A stretch of DNA of 8,411 nucleotides. Origin: Thioalkalivibrio sp. Its GTDB lineage: Bacteria > Pseudomonadota > Gammaproteobacteria > Ectothiorhodospirales > Ectothiorhodospiraceae. Position 1 is the stretch's first letter. Each line of letters opens with the position of its first letter. Positions 5,849 to 8,411 of this stretch are shown here, one piece after another. The position numbers and the translations under genes are program-made. Under the pieces are notes generated by a model. That model ran no database searches and was not told the origin of the DNA. It saw only the letters and a list, made by a program, of their open reading frames with translations. Location of the stretch: positions 1-8,411 of the forward strand of contig PULL01000015.1 in the NCBI GenBank assembly GCA_003550945.1, given 5' to 3'.

Positions 5849-6586
5849 ATGGAGATCCGTACGATGCCTCTGAGCCGGGGCTGGGGGCTGTTCGGCCGGG
5901 GCTGGAACAGCTTCAAGGCCGACTGGGTGACCTGGGTCCTGAGTTTCGTGATCTTCTTCGTGATCAGCATCGTACTGAACCTCGTGCCGCTGATCGGTGG
6001 GCTGGTGATGGCGGTGATCACGCCTGCGCTGGTGGCCGGGTTCATGAAGATCGCGCGCGATTTGGAGGCGGGTGAGACGGTCGGCGTCGGCCACCTGTTT
6101 CAGCCGATCCAGGATCATGAGCGCAGGGTGCCCCTGTTGCTGCTCGGTCTCGTGGCATTGCTGGCGGCTATCGTGATGACCGTCGTGGTGGCGCTGTTCA
6201 TCGGCGGTGCCGCGCATATGGCCGGGAATGGCGGCATGGGCCAGACGATGGCCTTTCCGCTGGCGGGGGTTGGCTTTTTCGGCCTGATCGTGCTCGTGCT
6301 GCTGTACCTGCTGATTTTCGCGGTGCTCGCGTTCTCGATCCCGCTGGTGTATTTCCGGGGCCTGGCGATCGGTGACGCCATCGGCGCCAGCGTGAAGGGC
6401 ACGCTGCTGAACATCGGGCCGCTGGTGATCTTCAGCCTGATCTACTTCGTGCTGGCGTTCTTCGCGATGATTCCGTTTGCACTGGGCTTCCTGATTCTGG
6501 GACCGGTGGTGCTCGCCGCCGTCTACGGCGCGTACAGCGAAATCTTTGACGGGCAGGCCGAGGTGCTCGAAGCCGAGGAGGTTTGA
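5849..6586 (+). CDS. BPSS1780-type multi-span inner-membrane protein
   Basis: This 245-residue hydrophobic protein resembles the BPSS1780 family of uncharacterised proteobacterial membrane proteins. The usual hallmark is present: a start MPLSRGWGLFGRGWNSFK (6-23), two close membrane segments at about 27-46 and 48-64 including NLVPLIGGL, and then GFMKIARDLEAGETVGVGHLF (64-84). Further hydrophobic spans lie near 94-120, 138-166 and 187-230, the last probably two helices. FRGLAIGDAIGASVKGTLLN (169-188) forms a loop before the final pair. The C-terminus is short and acidic (EVLEAEEV). No enzymatic motif is visible and no function is claimed. ATG 5849 is preferred over GTG 5846 by ribosome-binding-site spacing; ATG 5864 is also possible. 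It has its own promoter candidate and converges on tatC. Confidence 0.75.
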   Translation: MEIRTMPLSRGWGLFGRGWNSFKADWVTWVLSFVIFFVISIVLNLVPLIGGLVMAVITPALVAGFMKIARDLEAGETVGVGHLFQPIQDHERRVPLLLLGLVALLAAIVMTVVVALFIGGAAHMAGNGGMGQTMAFPLAGVGFFGLIVLVLLYLLIFAVLAFSIPLVYFRGLAIGDAIGASVKGTLLNIGPLVIFSLIYFVLAFFAMIPFALGFLILGPVVLAAVYGAYSEIFDGQAEVLEAEEV

Positions 6587-6671
6587 AGCCAAGCGCCGGG
6601 CACCCGTCTGGCCGGGGCTCTGTCGTTCGGGAGGCATCACTCAGGGCGCTGGCCGAAAGGCTGGCGTCCTG

Positions 6672-6705
6672 CTCTTGTGGGAGTCGAGCGCTCTCGGCGA
6701 CCAAA
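6672..6705. repeat. Degenerate REP-like sequence between convergent genes
   Basis: The segment CTCTTGTGGGAGTCGAGC followed by GCTCTCGGCGACCAA looks like the repetitive extragenic palindromes of gammaproteobacteria (TTGTGGGAGC, stem, GCGACCAA), with an imperfect stem (GTC/GAC and GAG/CTC). Its place between two convergent genes is typical for such elements. Identification rests on pattern memory and a single copy. Confidence 0.4.
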
Positions 6706-6729
6706 CCACGTGGCAGGGCGCGCGGGCGG

Positions 6730-7905
6730 TTATCCGTTGGTGGGGGTTCGCGTGTCTTCCGCTGGCGGGTTGGCGGTCTTCGGGTCCGCTTTTTCCTGTG
6801 CCGCGGTCTCGCTCTCGCCTTTCGGTGCGGCGCGCTTTTCCGCAAGCGCACGTTCTTCCTGTTCCAGCCGGTCGAGTTCGGCGTCCATTTCTTCGGGACT
6901 CAGGGGGCGGAAGTCGGTCTCGGCAGCGTTCGCGGCTGTGCCCGCGACCGCGCCGGCGGTGGCCGGACGCGGTGTGGTGCCGGCGCTTTTCGGACGCGGG
7001 GTTTGTGCACCCGTGCCGCCGCTCGGCCCTCGGGAGGAAGTGCCTCCTGGGCTGCCCTTGGGTCCCTGCCCGGGGCCGCCGCGCGGACCGCTGCCGCCGG
7101 GTCCATCGCCATCCGGCCCGTCGCCGTCGGCGCGGCCTTCCGCGGCGCGTTGCGCAGCCTTGCGCTTCTCCATCATCCTCGAGAGCAGCAGCCCGATTTC
7201 GAACAGGATCCACATCGGCAGCGCGAGCAGCGTCTGCGAGATGATGTCCGGTGGCGTCAGGATCATGCCGATCACGAAGGTGCCGACAATCACGTAGGGC
7301 CGCTTGCGCGCGAGTTTTTCGGGCGTGGTCGCGCCCATCGACACCAGCAGGATGGTGGCGATCGGCACCTCGAACGCGATCCCGAACGCGATGAACAGCA
7401 TGATCACGAAGTCGAGGTAGCGCGAGATGTCGGTCATTACCGCCACGCCCTCGGGCGCGGTGGCGGTGAAGAACGCGAAGATCAGCGGGAACACCACGAA
7501 ATAGGCAAAGGCCATCCCGAGGTAGAACAGCACCGTCGAGGACAGCACCAGCGGCGCGGCGAGTTTTTTCTCGTGCTGGTACAACCCGGGCGCGACGAAC
7601 GCCCAGAACTGGTACAGGATGTACGGGATGGCCAGTACCACCGCCAGCAGCAGGACCAGCTTGAAGGGGATCAGGAACGGGGCGGCGACCTCGATCGCGA
7701 TCATGCTGGTGCCCTCGGGGAGGTGCACCATCAGCGGTTTCGCGAGGAAGGTGTAGATCTGGTTCGCGAACGGGAACAGCAGCAGGAAGACGACGAAGAT
7801 CGCCAGGAACATGCGCAATACCCGGTCGCGCAGTTCGATCAGGTGGCTGAGCAGGGTTTCGGTGGCCTCCTGCGAGGGCTCGCCGCTGGACTTCGCGTTG
7901 CTCAT
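6730..7905 (-). CDS. tatC: Sec-independent protein translocase TatC with long C-terminal tail
   Basis: This 391-residue polytopic inner-membrane protein is the signal-peptide receptor core of the twin-arginine translocase, which exports folded proteins. Residues about 17-245 closely follow E. coli TatC: LLSHLIELRDR (18-28, with E24), ANQIYTFLAKPLMVHLPEG (47-65), YQFWAFVAPGLYQHEKK (98-114), LFYLGMAFAYFVVFP (126-140), TAPEGV (149-154), FGIAFEVP (174-181, E179), RKRPYVIVG (200-208) and LTPPD (216-220). Six membrane spans fit this pattern. The family is usually about 240-260 residues. Here a cytoplasmic tail of roughly 130 extra residues follows: a Gly/Pro-rich linker (about 260-310), an Ala/Thr/Pro stretch, then a charged probable helix or coiled coil (SPEEMDAELDRLEQEERALAEKRAA, in two parts 336-350 and 351-360) and a polar end. 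The ATG overlaps the tatB stop (ATGA), indicating translational coupling. Confidence 0.95.
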   Translation of the reverse strand: MSNAKSSGEPSQEATETLLSHLIELRDRVLRMFLAIFVVFLLLFPFANQIYTFLAKPLMVHLPEGTSMIAIEVAAPFLIPFKLVLLLAVVLAIPYILYQFWAFVAPGLYQHEKKLAAPLVLSSTVLFYLGMAFAYFVVFPLIFAFFTATAPEGVAVMTDISRYLDFVIMLFIAFGIAFEVPIATILLVSMGATTPEKLARKRPYVIVGTFVIGMILTPPDIISQTLLALPMWILFEIGLLLSRMMEKRKAAQRAAEGRADGDGPDGDGPGGSGPRGGPGQGPKGSPGGTSSRGPSGGTGAQTPRPKSAGTTPRPATAGAVAGTAANAAETDFRPLSPEEMDAELDRLEQEERALAEKRAAPKGESETAAQEKADPKTANPPAEDTRTPTNG

Positions 7906-8411
7906 GCCTTGTTCGCGGTGCTGTCGGATTCGGTGCGGGTGCCGGCGTCAGCGGTGCCCGTCTTTTCGTGCTCGGCAGGAGCGGGCTCCGGCGCGTCCGT
8001 GAGCAGGCTGTCGTCGAGGGCGCCTTTCAGGGGAACCCGCTTGAGTTGCGGGCTTGCGTCCCCGGAGGATCCGCGATTCTCTGGGCTCGAAGCATCGGCC
8101 TTGCCGGGGCGGGCATTCGGGTCGAGCTTTTTCTTCGCGTCCGGTCCGTCCTCGAAGTTGCCGCTCAGCGTATCCTCCGTCACCCGCAGGTCGTCGCGCA
8201 GGGTCTCTTCAGTCTCCTGCATCATGCTCTTCAGTTCCTGGATTTCCTTTTCCTGGCCCTCGAGCATTTTGCGCAGTTCCTCGGTCTGCAGTTCCTGCTC
8301 GATGTCCGACCGCACGCTGTTCACGAAGCGCCGTGTCTTGCCGACGAAGCGCCCGATCTCGCGGGCAAGCCCGGGCAGGCGCTCCGGTCCGACGACCAGC
8401 AGCGCAATCAG
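7902..8411 (-). CDS. tatB: Sec-independent protein translocase TatB, N-terminus cut by window end
   Basis: The visible 169 residues begin inside the single N-terminal membrane helix (LIALLVVGPERLP). They show the Tat hinge GPERLP and the amphipathic helix GLAREIGRFVGKTRRFVNSV, followed by a long charged helix (SDIEQELQTEELRKMLEGQE and onward to about residue 80) and a disordered, Pro/Ser/Ala-rich acidic tail. TatB forms the substrate-receptor complex with TatC. GPERLP, the long helical region and the position directly upstream of tatC favour TatB over TatA. About 10-13 N-terminal residues are missing compared with E. coli. An internal GTG at 8322-8324 is not the start, because the conserved hinge lies upstream in the same frame. 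The stop overlaps the tatC start by 4 nt (7902-7905). tatA would be expected beyond the window. Confidence 0.93.
   Translation of the reverse strand: MIALLVVGPERLPGLAREIGRFVGKTRRFVNSVRSDIEQELQTEELRKMLEGQEKEIQELKSMMQETEETLRDDLRVTEDTLSGNFEDGPDAKKKLDPNARPGKADASSPENRGSSGDASPQLKRVPLKGALDDSLLTDAPEPAPAEHEKTGTADAGTRTESDSTANKA

Noticed and set aside
5597..5849. Several 60-73 codon open frames on both strands between the DUF302 and BPSS1780-type genes
   Set aside because: They overlap one another in several frames, sit on direct repeats, lack ribosome binding sites and match no family.
5831..6640. 269-codon open frame on the minus strand opposite the membrane protein gene
   Set aside because: Its His/Gln/Arg/Glu-rich sequence is the expected antisense image of a hydrophobic Leu/Val/Ala-rich membrane protein.
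6546..7297. Plus-strand open frames opposite the tatC tail
   Set aside because: The minus-strand frame is continuous with the conserved TatC core and couples to tatB; the plus-strand products are low-complexity shadows.

Overview
The window looks like chromosomal DNA of a high-GC gammaproteobacterium. The RfaH-type antiterminator, the CpsG/ManB-like phosphohexomutase, the E. coli-like TatC core and the tatB-tatC order all point that way. A sulfur-oxidising or Chromatiales/Ectothiorhodospiraceae-like host is a guess from overall protein character and cannot be proved here. There are no tRNA, rRNA, CRISPR, transposase or phage genes.

Left part (1-4972, all + strand): the 3' end of an rfaH-like gene, then UDP-glucose 6-dehydrogenase (ugd), phosphomannomutase (manB/cpsG) and the bifunctional mannose-1-phosphate guanylyltransferase / mannose-6-phosphate isomerase (manC). 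Together these enzymes supply UDP-glucuronate and GDP-mannose, which suggests a neighbouring exopolysaccharide, capsule or LPS locus. The rfaH-like gene would fit as the antiterminator for such a long operon. The gaps between these genes are large (275, 224 and 74 bp). Two of them hold palindromic repeats, one of which contains the manB stop codon in its loop.

Middle part (4973-5848): a short gap with a clear intrinsic terminator for a minus-strand gene. That gene (5097-5576) encodes a small membrane-anchored DUF302 protein. Upstream of it is a 272-bp divergent intergenic region with a direct-repeat element and a good sigma-70-like promoter for the next + strand gene.

Right part (5849-8411): a multi-span inner-membrane protein of the BPSS1780-type family (+ strand). 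It converges on the minus-strand tatB-tatC pair of the twin-arginine translocase, with a degenerate REP-like sequence between them. tatB is cut by the window end and overlaps tatC by 4 nt. TatC carries an unusually long Gly/Pro-rich and charged C-terminal tail.

Most of the window is conventional housekeeping and envelope biosynthesis. No undescribed multi-gene system is evident. The most notable points are the TatC tail, the hairpin that supplies the manB stop, and the small repeats between genes.
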